This document shows, one piece after another, positions 11,286 to 25,200 of a stretch of 64,000 bases of DNA (positions are counted from its first letter, which is position 1; each line of letters starts with the position of its first letter). The translations under genes and the position numbers were made by a program. Under the pieces are notes generated by a model. The model saw only the letters and a program-made list of their open reading frames with translations, was not told the origin of the DNA and searched no databases. Source of the stretch: Nymphaea colorata. Lineage: Eukaryota; Streptophyta; Magnoliopsida; Nymphaeales; Nymphaeaceae. Location of the stretch: NCBI RefSeq assembly GCF_008831285.2, contig NC_045141.1, forward strand, positions 8,669,353-8,733,352. The letters are read 5' to 3'.

Positions 11286-14200
11286 GTAATGACGAGTTGA
11301 ATTCTTTAGATTAAGTAATAGGGATGAAACTAATGCATATATTCCATTTTTAACTATATGAACTGGTGATTTAACTCGTTCTTTATAGAAGTAATAAACA
11401 GTGAAACACATTAGGTTAACTATAAGGGATCAATTGAATGACTTGAATAACAAACTAATGCGTGAATGTGCTTAAACATGCATGTCGAATGATTTAGTGG
11501 AATGAAATCACAAGCTTGTATGAACATAAATGACATTTAAGTTATTTACTTGCTGTATTTCAGTTAATATAACGTATTTCGCTTGTTATTACATCTACAA
11601 CGAATGATTCAAATGGTTCAAACTAAAAGTTTGTATGAGAAAATGAGATTCACGTCATTCGTTCGATCGCTTATCATTACCCTAATGGTTTCACTTGTTA
11701 TTACATGTACAATGATTGATTTTGTTGATTGAAATAACAAGTTCAAATGGATGCAGATGGGATCTACGCATTAGTTTGATCTCCTTTAGTTAATCCAATG
11801 AGTTGAACCTGTAGTTACATCATTAGTAAGGATTTAATGAATTGAAATCGCAAGCTTGTATCAAACGAGTGGGATTTAAGCGATTCATCTGAGTACACAT
11901 ATTTGTTGATTGAAATAACAACTTCAAATGATAAGTGAAACATTTAAATGATTGAACAAGGATGCAAATGTGATCTATGCATTAGTTTGATCTCTTGTAA
12001 TTAATCCAATGAGTTGAACTTGTAGTTACATCAATAGTAAGGATCCAATGAATTGAAATCACAAGTTTGTATCAATACGAGTGGGATTTAAGCGATTCAT
12101 CTGAGCACGCATATTTCATTGAATGTGATAACCTTGTTGCTACATCCACGTTGAGTGATTTAGTGGACTTAAATCACAAGTTTGCATGAAAATGAACGAA
12201 ATTCAGGTGGTTCATTTGCTCTTTTATATTAACCTATTGTGTTTCACTTGTCATTACATGTATAAGTAACGATTTAAATGATTGAAACCACCAATTCATA
12301 TGGACACAAATCCGACGTATACGTTAGTTTGATGCTTGTAGTTAGTCCATAGTAGAACATTTTGTTTCATTGAATTAAGTAAAAGGGGTCAAACAAAAGC
12401 ATAGATGACACTTGTATCCATATGAACTTGTCATTTCTATCATTTAAATCGTTCATTACACAAGTGAAACACATTACATTAAAATAGCGGGCAAATTAAC
12501 GACCTGAATCTTATTCATTCTCATACAAACTTGTGATTTCGATCAACTAAATCATTCAAATGGATGTACTAACAAGTTAAAACATTCAATTAAATATGTG
12601 TGATCAAATGAATCGCTTAAATCTCACTGTGTTTATACGAACAACTGATTTCAGTCGCTTATATCCGTACTATAGATGTAACGACGAGTTGAATTCTTTA
12701 GATTAAGTACTAGGGATGAAACTATGCATATATTCCATTTTTAACTATATGAACTGGTGATTTAAGTCTTCTTTATAGAAGTAACAAACAGTGAAACACA
12801 TTAGGTTAACTATAAGGGATCAATTAAATGACTTGAATCACAAACTAATGCGTAAATGTGCTTAAACATACACGTCGAATGATTAGTAGAATGAAACCAC
12901 AAGCTTGTATGAACATAAATGACATTTAAGTTATTTACTTGCTGTATTTCAGTAATATAACGTATTTCGCTGTTATTACATCTACAACGAATGATTTAAA
13001 TGGTTCAAACTAAAAGTTTGTATGAGAAATGAGATTCACGTCATTCGTTTCGATCGCTTATCATTAGCCTAATGCGTTTCACTTGTTATTACAAGTACAA
13101 TGATTGATTTTGTTGATTGAAATCACAATTCAAATGGATGCAGATGGGATCTACGTATTAGTTTGATCTCCTGTAGTTAATCCAATGAGTTGAACCTGTA
13201 GTTAACATCATTAGTAAGGATCTAATGAATTGAAATCGCAAGTTTGTATCAAAACGAGTGGGATTTAAGCGATTCATCTGAGCACGCATATTTGTTGATT
13301 GAAATCACAACTTCAAATGACAAGTGAAACATTTAAATGATTGAACAAGGATGCAAATGTGATCTGTGCATTAGTTTGATCTCTTGTAATTAAATCCAAT
13401 GAGTTGAACTTGTAGTTACATCAATAGTAAGGATCCAATGAATTGAAATCACAAGTTTGTATCAATACGAGTGGGATTTAAGCGATTCATCTGAGCACGC
13501 ATATTTCATTGAATGTGATAAACTTGTTGCNNNNNNNNNNNNNNNNNNNNNNNNNNNNNNNNNNNNNNNNNNNNNNNNNNNNNNNNNNNNNNNNNNNNNN
13601 NNNNNNNNNNNNNNNNNNNNNNNNNNNNNNTCTGACGTATACGTTAGTTTGGTGCTTCTAGTTAGTCCAGTAAGTACAACATTTTGTTTCATTGAATTAA
13701 GTAAAAGGGGTCAAACAAAAGCATAGATCACACTTGTATCCATATGAACTTGTCATTTCATCATTTAAATCGTTCATTACACAAGTGAAACACATTAGAT
13801 TAAATATAGCGGGCAAATTAACGACCTGAATCTTATTCATTCGATACAAACTTGTGATTTCGATCAACTAAATCATTCAAATGGATGTACTAACAAGTTA
13901 AAAACATTCAATTAAATATGTGTGATCAAATGAATCGCTTAAATCCCACTCGTGTTTATACGAACAACTGATTTCAGATTATATCGCGTACTATAGATGT
14001 AACGACAAGTTGAATTCTTTAGGTTAAGTACTAGGGATGAAACTAATGCTTATATTTCATTTTTTAACTATATGAACAGGTGATTTAAGTCTTCTTTATA
14101 GAAGTAATAAACAGTGAAACACATTAGGTTAACTATAAGGATCAATTGAATGACTGGAATCACAACTAATGCGTGAATGTGCTTAAACATGCACGTTGAA

Positions 14201-15276
14201 TGATTTAGTGGAATGAAATCACATGCTTGTATAACATAAATGACATTTAAGTTATTTACTTCTTGTATTTCAGTTAATATAACGTATTTCGCTTGTTATT
14301 ACATCTAAACGAATGATTTAAATGGTTCAAACTAAAAGTTTGTATGAAAAATGAGATTCACGTCATTCGTTGATCGCTTATCATTAGCCTAATGGTTTCA
14401 CTGTTAAAATGAGTTAACTGCAGTTAATCATAGTAAGGATCAATAATTGAAATCGCAATTTGTATCAAAACGAGTGGATTAAGGATTCCTGGACCATATT
14501 TGTTGATTGAAATCACAACTTCAAATGAAAGTGAACATTTAAATGATTGACAAGGATGCAAATGTGATCTGTGCATTAGTTTGATCTCTTGTAATTAATC
14601 CAATGAGTTGAACTTGTAGTTACATCAATAGTAAGGATCAATGAATTGAAATCACAAGTTTGTATCAATACGAGTGGATTTAAGCGATTCATTTGAGCAC
14701 GCATATTTCATTGAATGTGATAACCTTGTTGCTACATCCACGTTGAATGATTTAGTGGACTTAAATCACAAGTTTGCATGAAAATGAACGAAATTCAGGT
14801 GGTTCATTTGCTCTTTTATAGTTAACCTATTGTGTTTCACTTGTTATTACATGTATAAGTAACGATTTAAATGATTGAAACCACCAATTCATATGGACAC
14901 AAATCTGACGTATACATTAGTTTGATGCTTGTAGTTAGTCCAATAAGTAGAACATTTTGTTTCATTGAATTAAGTAAAAGGGGTCAAACAAAAGCATAGA
15001 TCACACTTGTATCCATATGAACTTGTCATTTCATCATTTAAATCGTTCATTACACAAGTGAAACACATTAGATTAAATATAGCGGGCAAATTAACGACCT
15101 GAATCTTATTCATTCTCATACAAACTTGTGATTTCGATCAACTAAATCATTCAAAATGGATGTACTAACAAGTTAAAAACATTCAATTAAATATGTGTGA
15201 TCAAATGAATCGCTTAAATCCCACTCGTGTTTATACGAACAACTGATTTCAGTCGCTTATATCGCGTACTATAGAT
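11286..15276. repeat. Core units C4-C6 around the gap, rich in one-base losses
   Basis: C4 (1392 bp), C5 (1321 bp including the N run) and C6 (1278 bp) contain many isolated single-base deletions absent from neighbouring units, for example gcgggcaaatt, tcattcaaatgg, aagtcttcttta and tttcgctgttatt. C6 also lacks about 105 bp near 14,400, where cactgttaaaatgagttaac joins two distant parts of the unit. The cluster tapers on both sides of the gap, which looks more like weak consensus sequence than biology. Confidence 0.75.
13531..13630. other. Assembly gap (100 N)
   Basis: This is exactly 100 N within unit C5, between ttgttgc and tctgacgtatac. The two sides are not contiguous in the unit: roughly 165-170 bp of normal sequence would belong here. 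The gap is probably a placeholder of unknown length, and whole units may be missing. Confidence 0.97.
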
Positions 15277-16897
15277 GTAACGACGAGTTGAATTCTTTAG
15301 ATTAAGTACTAGGGATGAAACTAATGCATATATTCCATTTTTAACTATATGAACTGGTGATTTAAGTCGTTCTTTATAGAAGTAATAAACAGTGAAACAC
15401 ATTAGGTTAACTATAAGGGATCAATTGAATGACTTGAATCACAAACTAATGCGTGAATGTGCTTAAACATGCATGTCGAATGATTTAGTGGAATGAAATC
15501 ACAAGCTTGTATGAACATAAATGACATTTAAGTTATTTACTTGCTGTATTTCAGTTAATATAACGTATTTCGCTTGTTATTACATCTACAACGAATGATT
15601 CAAATGGTTCAAACTAAAAGTTTGTATGAGAAAATGAGATTCACGTCATTCGTTCGATCGCTTATCATTAGCCTAATGCGTTTCACTTGTTATTACATGT
15701 ACAATGATTGATTTTGTTGATTGAAATCACAAGTTCAAATGGATGCAGATGGATCTACGCATTAGTTTGATCTCCTGTAGTTAATCCAATGAGTTGAACC
15801 TGTAGTTACATCATTAGTAAGGATCTAATGAATTGAAATCGCAAGTTTGTATCAAAACGAGTGGGATTTAAGCGATTCATCTGAGCACGCATATTTGTTG
15901 ATTGAAATCACAACTTCAAATGACAAGTGAAACATTTAAATGATTGAACAAGGATGCAAATGTGATCTATGCATTAGTTTGATCTCTTGTAATTAATCCA
16001 ATGAGTTGAACTTGTAGTTACATCAATAGTAAGGATCCAATGAATTGAAATCACAAGTTTGTATCAATACGAGTGGGATTTAAGCGATTCATCTGAGCAC
16101 GCATATTTCATTGAATGTGATAACCTTGTTGCTACATCCACGTTGAATGATTTAGTGGACTTAAATCACAAGTTTGCATGAAAATGAACGAAATTCAGGT
16201 GGTTCATTTGCTCTTTTATAGTTAACCTATTGTGTTTCACTTGTTATTACATGTATAAGTAACGATTTAAATGATTGAAACCACCAATTCATATGGACAC
16301 AAATCTGATGTATACATTAGTTTGATGCTTGTAGTTAGTCCAATAAGTAGAACATTTTGTTTCATTGAATTAAGTAAAAGGGGTCAAACAAAAGCATAGA
16401 TCACACTTGTATCCATATGAACTTGTCATTTCAATCATTTAAATCGTTCATTACACAAGTGAAACACATTAGATTAAATATAGCGGGGCAAATTAACGAC
16501 CTGAATCTTATTCATTCTCATACAAACTTGTGATTTCGATCAACTAAATCATTCAAAATGGATGTACTAACAAGTTAAAAACATTCAATTAAATATGTGT
16601 GATCAAATGAATCGCTTAAATCTCACTCGTGTTTATACGAACAACTGATTTCAGTCGCTTATATCGCGTACTATAGATGTAACGACGAGTTGAATTCTTT
16701 AGATTAAGTACTAGGGATGAAACTAATGCATATATTCCATTTTTAACTATATGAACTGGTGATTTAAGTCGTTCTTTATAGAAGTAACAAACAGTGAAAC
16801 ACATTAGGTTAACTATAAGGGATCAATTGAATGACTTGAATCACAAACTAATGCGTGAATGTGCTTAAACATGCATGTCGAATGATTTAGTGGAATG

Positions 16898-17690
16898 AAA
16901 TCACAAGCTTGTATGAACATAAATGACATTTAAGTTATTTACTTGCTGTATTTCAGTTAATATAACGTATTTCGCTTGTTATTACATCTACAACGAATGA
17001 TTCAAATGGTTCAAACTAAAAGTTTGTATGAGAAAATGAGATTCACGTCATTCGTTCGATCGCTTATCATTAGCCTAATGCGTTTCACTTGTTATTACAT
17101 GTACAATGATTGATTTTGTTGATTGAAATCACAAGTTCAAATGGATGCAGATGGGATCTACGCATTAGTTTGATCTCCTGTAGTTAATCCAATGAGTTGA
17201 ACCTGTAGTTACATCATTAGTAAGGATCTAATGAATTGAAATCGCAAGTTTGTATCAAAACGAGTGGGATTTAAGCGATTCATCTGAGCACGCATATTTG
17301 TTGATTGAAATCACAACTTCAAATGACAAGTGAAACATTTAAATGATTGAACAAGGATGCAAATGTGATCTGTGCATTAGTTTGATCTCTTGTAATTAAT
17401 CCAATGAGTTGAACTTGTAGTTACATCAATAGTAAGGATCCAATGAATTGAAATCACAAGTTTGTATCAATACGAGTGGGATTTAAGCGATTCATCTGAG
17501 CACGCATATTTCATTGAATGTGATAACCTTGTTGCTACATCCACGTTGAATGATTTAGTGGACTTAAATCACAAGTTTGCATGAAAATGAACGAAATTCA
17601 GGTGGTTCATTTGCTCTTTTATAGTTAACCTATTGTGTTTCACTTGTTATTACATGTATAAGTAACGATTTAAATGATTGAAACCACCAA
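16898..17690 (-). repeat. Eight minus-oriented sub-monomer anchors in unit C8
   Basis: Minus-form anchors lie near 16,898, 17,014 (degenerate), 17,126, 17,239, 17,308, 17,451, 17,566 and 17,681. Spacing is 112-116 bp except for 69 and 143 bp around the duplication. The plus-oriented anchors follow near 17,828, 17,933, 18,046 and 18,160. The first plus interval is 105 bp instead of 115 because of the 10-bp loss. Confidence 0.82.
17116..17509. repeat. 212-bp internal duplication that defines the 1.4-kb unit (example in C8)
   Basis: The first copy starts at ttgttgattgaaatcac (17,116) and the second at the same word at 17,298, 182 bp later. Both run through gcattagtttgatctc, aatccaatgagttgaac, a ggatc(t/c) word and gagcacgcatat. 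The second copy contains an extra 30 bp (17,326-17,355, from acaagtgaaac to gattgaacaag), making it 212 bp. Adding 212 and subtracting 10 and 9 turns 1210 bp into about 1403 bp, as observed. The two copies now differ at many bases, so the duplication is older than the core amplification. Confidence 0.9.
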
Positions 17691-20600
17691 TTCATATGGA
17701 CACAAATCTGATGTATACATTAGTTTGATGCTTGTAGTTAGTCCAATAAGTAGAACATTTTGTTTCATTGAATTAAGTAAAAGGGGTCAAACAAAAGCAT
17801 AGATCACACTTGTATCCATATGAACTTGTCATTTCAATCATTTAAATCGTTCATTACACAAGTGAAACACATTAGATTAAATATAGCGGGGCAAATTAAC
17901 GACCTGAATCTTATTCATTCTCATACAAACTTGTGATTTCGATCAACTAAATCATTCAAAATGGATGTACTAACAAGTTAAAACATTCAATTAAATATGT
18001 GTGATCAAATGAATCGCTTAAATCCACTCGTGTTTATACGAACAACTGATTTCAGTCGCTTATATCGCGTACTATAGATGTAACGACGAGTTGAATTCTT
18101 TAGATTAAGTACTAGGGATGAAACTAATGCATATATTCCATTTTTAACTATATGAACTGGTGATTTAAGTCGTTCTTTATAGAAGTAACAAACAGTGAAA
18201 CACATTAGGTTAACTATAAGGGATCAATTGAATGACTTGAATCACAAACTAATGCGTGAATGTGCTTAAACATGCATGTCGAATGATTTAGTGGAATGAA
18301 ACCACAAGCTTGTATGAACATAAATGACATTTAAGTTATTTACTTGCTGTATTTCAGTTAATATAACGTATTTCGCTTGTTATTACATCTACAACGAATG
18401 ATTCAAATGGTTCAAACTAAAAGTTTGTATGAGAAAATGAGATTCACGTCATTCGTTCGATCGCTTATCATTAGCCTAATGCGTTTCACTTGTTATTACA
18501 TGTACAATGATTGATTTTGTTGATTGAAATCACAAGTTCAAATGGATGCAGATGGGATCTACGCATTAGTTTGATCTCCTGTAGTTAATCCAATGAGTTG
18601 AACCTGTAGTTACATCATTAGTAAGGATCTAATGAATTGAAATCGCAAGTTTGTATCAAAACGAGTGGGATTTAAGCGATTCATCTGAGCACGCATATTT
18701 GTTGATTGAAATCACAACTTCAAATGACAAGTGAAACATTTAAATGATTGAACAAGGATGCAAATGTGATCTGTGCATTAGTTTGATCTCTTGTAATTAA
18801 TCCAATGAGTTGAACTTGTAGTTACATCAATAGTAAGGATCCAATGAATTGAAATCACAAGTTTGTATCAATACGAGTGGGATTTAAGCGATTCATCTGA
18901 GCACGCATATTTCATTGAATGTGATAACCTTGTTGCTACATCCACGTTGAATGATTTAGTGGACTTAAATCACAAGTTTGCATGAAAATGAACGAAATTC
19001 AGGTGGTTCATTTGCTCTTTTATAGTTAACCTATTGTGTTTCACTTGTTATTACATGTATAAGTAACGATTTAAATGATTGAAACCACCAATTCATATGG
19101 ACACAAATCTGATGTATACATTAGTTTGATGCTTGTAGTTAGTCCAATAAGTAGAACATTTTGTTTCATTGAATTAAGTAAAAGGGGTCAAACAAAAGCA
19201 TAGATCACACTTGTATCCATATGAACTTGTCATTTCAATCATTTAAATCGTTCATTACACAAGTGAAACACATTAGATTAAATATAGCGGGGCAAATTAA
19301 CGACCTGAATCTTATTCATTCTCATACAAACTTGTGATTTCGATCAACTAAATCATTCAAAATGGATGTACTAACAAGTTAAAAACATTCAATTAAATAT
19401 GTGTGATCAAATGAATCGCTTAAATCTCACTCGTGTTTATACGAACAACTGATTTCAGTCGCTTATATCGCGTACTATAGATGTAACGACGAGTTGAATT
19501 CTTTAGATTAAGTACTAGGGATGAAACTAATGCATATATTCCATTTTTAACTATATGAACTGGTGATTTAAGTCGTTCTTTATAGAAGTAACAAACAGTG
19601 AAACACATTAGGTTAACTATAAGGGATCAATTGAATGACTTGAATCACAAACTAATGCGTGAATGTGCTTAAACATGCATGTCGAATGATTTAGTGGAAT
19701 GAAACCACAAGCTTGTATGAACATAAATGACATTTAAGTTATTTACTTGCTGTATTTCAGTTAATATAACGTATTTCGCTTGTTATTACATCTACAACGA
19801 ATGATTCAAATGGTTCAAACTAAAAGTTTGTATGAGAAAATGAGATTCACGTCATTCGTTCGATCGCTTATCATTAGCCTAATGCGTTTCACTTGTTATT
19901 ACATGTACAATGATTGATTTTGTTGATTGAAATCACAAGTTCAAATGGATGCAGATGGGATCTACGCATTAGTTTGATCTCCTGTAGTTAATCCAATGAG
20001 TTGAACCTGTAGTTACATCATTAGTAAGGATCTAATGAATTGAAATCGCAAGTTTGTATCAAAACGAGTGGGATTTAAGCGATTCATCTGAGCACGCATA
20101 TTTGTTGATTGAAATCACAACTTCAAATGACAAGTGAAACATTTAAATGATTGAACAAGGATGCAAATGTGATCTGTGCATTAGTTTGATCTCTTGTAAT
20201 TAATCCAATGAGTTGAACTTGTAGTTACATCAATAGTAAGGATCCAATGAATTGAAATCACAAGTTTGTATCAATACGAGTGGGATTTAAGCGATTCATC
20301 TGAGCACGCATATTTCATTGAATGTGATAACTTGTTGCTACATCCACGTTGAATGATTTAGTGGACTTAAATCACAAGTTTGCATGAAAATGAACGAAAT
20401 TCAGGTGGTTCATTTGCTCTTTTATAGTTAACCTATTGTGTTTCACTTGTTATTACATGTATAAGTAACGATTTAAATGATTGAAACCACCAATTCATAT
20501 GGACACAAATCTGATGTATACATTAGTTTGATGCTTGTAGTTAGTCCAATAAGTAGAACATTTTGTTTCATTGAATTAAGTAAAAGGGGTCAAACAAAAG

Positions 20601-22285
20601 CATAGATCACACTTGTATCCATATGAACTTGTCATTTCAATCATTTAAATCGTTCATTACACAAGTGAAACACATTAGATTAAATATAGCGGGGCAAATT
20701 AACGACCTGAATCTTATTCATTCTCATACAAACTTGTGATTTCGATCAACTAAATCATTCAAAATGGATGTACTAACAAGTTAAAAACATTCAATTAAAT
20801 ATGTGTGATCAAATGAATCGCTTAAATCCACTCGTGTTTATACGAACAACTGATTTCAGTCGCTTATATCGCGTACTATAGATGTAACGACGAGTTGAAT
20901 TCTTTAGATTAAGTACTAGGGATGAAACTAATGCATATATTCCATTTTTAACTATATGAACTGGTGATTTAAGTCGTTCTTTATAGAAGTAACAAACAGT
21001 GAAACACATTAGGTTAACTATAAGGGATCAATTGAATGACTTGAATCACAAACTAATGCGTGAATGTGCTTAAACATGCATGTCGAATGATTTAGTGGAA
21101 TGAAACCACAAGCTTGTATGAACATAAATGACATTTAAGTTATTTACTTGCTGTATTTCAGTTAATATAACGTATTTCGCTTGTTATTACATCTACAACG
21201 AATGATTCAAATGGTTCAAACTAAAAGTTTGTATGAGAAAATGAGATTCACGTCATTCGTTCGATCGCTTATCATTAGCCTAATGCGTTTCACTTGTTAT
21301 TACATGTACAATGATTGATTTTGTTGATTGAAATCACAAGTTCAAATGGATGCAGATGGGATCTACGCATTAGTTTGATCTCCTGTAGTTAATCCAATGA
21401 GTTGAACCTGTAGTTACATCATTAGTAAGGATCTAATGAATTGAAATCGCAAGTTTGTATCAAAACGAGTGGGATTTAAGCGATTCATCTGAGCACGCAT
21501 ATTTGTTGATTGAAATCACAACTTCAAATGACAAGTGAAACATTTAAATGATTGAACAAGGATGCAAATGTGATCTGTGCATTAGTTTGATCTCTTGTAA
21601 TTAATCCAATGAGTTGAACTTGTAGTTACATCAATAGTAAGGATCCAATGAATTGAAATCACAAGTTTGTATCAATACGAGTGGGATTTAAGCGATTCAT
21701 CTGAGCACGCATATTTCATTGAATGTGATAAACTTGTTGCTACATCCACGTTGAATGATTTAGAGGACTTAAATCACAAGTTTGCATGAAAATGAACGAA
21801 ATTCAGGTGGTTCATTTGCTCTTTTATAGTTAACCTATTGTGTTTCACTTGTTATTACATGTATAAGTAACGATTTAAATGATTGAAACCACAATTCATA
21901 TGGACACAAATCTGATGTATACATTAGTTTGATGCTTGTAGTTAGTCCAATAAGTAGAACATTTTGTTTCATTGAATTAAGTAAAAGGGGTCAAACAAAA
22001 GCATAGATCACACTTGTATCCATATGAACTTGTCATTTCAATCATTTAAATCGTTCATTACACAAGTGAAACACATTAGATTAAATATAGCGGGGCAAAT
22101 TAACGACCTGAATCTTATTCATTCTGATACAAACTTGTGATTTCGATCAACTAAATCATTCAAAATGGATGTACTAACAAGTTAAAAACATTCAATTAAA
22201 TATGTGTGATCAAATGAATCGCTTAAATCCCACTCGTGTTTATACGAACAACTGATTTCAGTCGCTTATATCGCGTACTATAGAT

Positions 22286-25200
22286 GTAACGACGAGTTGA
22301 ATTCTTCAGATTAAGTACTAGGGATGAAACTAATGCATATATTCCATTTTTAACTATATGAACTGGTGATTTAAGTCGTTCTTTATAGAAGTAACAAACA
22401 GTGAAACACATTAGGTTAACTATAAGGGATCAATTGAATGACTTGAATCACAAACTAATGCGTGAATGTGCTTAAACATGCAGTCGAATGATTTAGTGGA
22501 ATGAAACCACAAGCTTGTATGAACATAAATGACATTTAAGTTATTTACTTGCTGTATTTCAGTTAATATAACGTATTTCGCTTGTTATTACATCTACAAC
22601 GAATGATTCAAATGGTTCAAACTAAAAGTTTGTATGAGAAAATGAGATTCACGTCATTCGTTCGATCGCTTATCATTAGCCTAATGCGTTTCACTTGTTA
22701 TTACATGTACAATGATTGATTTTGTTGATTGAAATCACATGTTCAAATGGATGCAGATGGGATCTACGCATTAGTTTGATCTCCTGTAGTTAATCCAATG
22801 AGTTGAACCTGTAGTTACATCATTAGTAAGGATCTAATGAATTGAAATCGCAAGTTTGTATCAAAACGAGTGGGATTTAAGCGATTCATCTGAGCACGCA
22901 TATTTGTTGATTGAAATCACAACTTCAAATGACAAGTGAAACATTTAAATGATTGAACAAGGATGCAAATGTGATCTGTGCATTAGTTTGATCTCTTGTA
23001 ATTAATCCAATGAGTTGAACTTGTAGTTACATCAATAGTAAGGATCCAATGAATTGAAATCACAAGTTTGTATCAATACGAGTGGGATTTAAGCGATTCA
23101 TCTGAGCACGCATATTTCATTGAATGTGATAACTTGTTGCTACATCCACGTTGAATGATTTAGAGGACTTAAATCACAAGTTTGCATGAAAATGAACGAA
23201 ATTCAGGTGGTTCATTTGCTCTTTTATAGTTAACCTATTGTGTTTCACTTGTTATTACATGTATAAGTAACGATTTAAATGATTGAAACCATCAATTCAT
23301 ATGGACACAAATCTGATGTATACATTAGTTTGATGCTTGTAGTTAGTCCAATAAGTAGAACATTTTGTTTCATTGAATTAAGTAAAAGGGGTCAAACAAA
23401 AGCATAGATCACACTTGTATCCATATGAACTTGTCATTTCAATCATTTAAATCGTTCATTACACAAGTGAAACACATTAGATTAAATATAGCGGGGCAAA
23501 TTAACGACCTGAATCTTATTCATTCTGATACAAACTTGTGATTTCGATCAACTAAATCATTCAAAATGGATGTACAACAAGTTAAAAACATTCAATTAAA
23601 TATGTGTGATCAAATGAATCGCTTAAATCCCACTCGTGTTTATACGAACAACTGATTTCAGTCGCTTATATCGCGTACTATAGATGTAACGACGAGTTGA
23701 ATTCTTCAGATTAAGTACTAGGGATGAAACTAATGCATATATTCCATTTTTAACTATATGAACTGGTGATTTAAGTCGTTCTTTATAGAAGTAACAAACA
23801 GTGAAACACATTAGGTTAACTATAAGGGATCAATTGAATGACTTGAATCACAAACTAATGCGTGAATGTGCTTAAACATGCACGTCGAATGATTTAGTGG
23901 AATGAAACCACAAGCTTGTATGAACATAAATGACATTTAAGTTATTTACTTGCTGTATTTCAGTTAATATAACGTATTTCGCTTGTTATTACATCTACAA
24001 CGAATGATTCAAATGGTTCAAACTAAAAGTTTGTATGAGAAAATGAGATTCACGTCATTCGTTCGATCGCTTATCATTAGCCTAATGCGTTTCACTTGTT
24101 ATTACATGTACAATGATTGATTTTGTTGATTGAAATCACAAGTTCAAATGGATGCAGATGGGATCTACGCATTAGTTTGATCTCCTGTAGTTAATCCAAT
24201 GAGTTGAACCTGTAGTTACATCATTAGTAAGGATCTAATGAATTGAAATCGCAAGTTTGTATCAAAACGAGTGGGATTTAAGCGATTCATCTGAGCACGC
24301 ATATTTGTTGATTGAAATCACAACTTCAAATGACAAGTGAAACATTTAAATGATTGAACAAGGATGCAAATGTGATCTGTGCATTAGTTTGATCTCTTGT
24401 AATTAATCCAATGAGTTGAACTTGTAGTTACATCAATAGTAAGGATCCAATGAATTGAAATCACAAGTTTGTATCAATACGAGTGGGATTTAAGCGATTC
24501 ATCTGAGCACGCATATTTCATTGAATGTGATAAACTTGTTGCTACATCCACGTTGAATGATTTAGAGGACTTAAATCACAAGTTTGCATGAAAATGAACG
24601 AAATTCAGGTGGTTCATTTGCTCTTTTATAGTTAACCTATTGTGTTTCACTTGTTATTACATGTATAAGTAACGATTTAAATGATTGAAACCATCAATTC
24701 ATATGGACACAAATCTGATGTATACATTAGTTTGATGCTTGTAGTTAGTCCAATAAGTAGAACATTTTGTTTCATTGAATTAAGTAAAAGGGGTCAAACA
24801 AAAGCATAGATCACACTTGTATCCATATGAACTTGTCATTTCAATCATTTAAATCGTTCATTACACAAGTGAAACACATTAGATTAAATATAGCGGGGCA
24901 AATTAACGACCTGAATCTTATTCATTCTGATACAAACTTGTGATTTCGATCAACTAAATCATTCAAAATGGATGTACTAACAAGTTAAAAACATTCAATT
25001 AAATATGTGTGATCAAATGAATCGCTTAAATCCCACTCGTGTTTATACGAACAACTGATTTCAGTCGCTTATATCGCGTACTATAGATGTAACGACGAGT
25101 TGAATTCTTCAGATTAAGTACTAGGGATGAAACTAATGCATATATTCCATTTTTAACTATATGAACTGGTGATTTAAGTCGTTCTTTATAGAAGTAACAA

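Larger units (their letters stand above)
15277..22285. repeat. Core units C7-C11, homogeneous 1.4-kb units
   Basis: Five units of 1401-1403 bp differ by a few positions each. They carry gaattctttagatta near the unit start. C7-C10 have gatttagtggactt, and C11 is the first with gatttagaggactt. Alternation of small losses (aatccactcg in C8 and C10 against aatctcactcg in C7 and C9) suggests a recent two-unit duplication within this stretch. Confidence 0.88.

Noticed and set aside
13457-13726. Open frames across 13,457-13,726 on both strands
   Set aside because: They run through the 100-N gap, so most of the residues are unknown.
14380-14520. Distinct degenerate spacer in unit C6
   Set aside because: Explained by a deletion of about 105 bp plus many one-base losses near the assembly gap; likely sequence quality.
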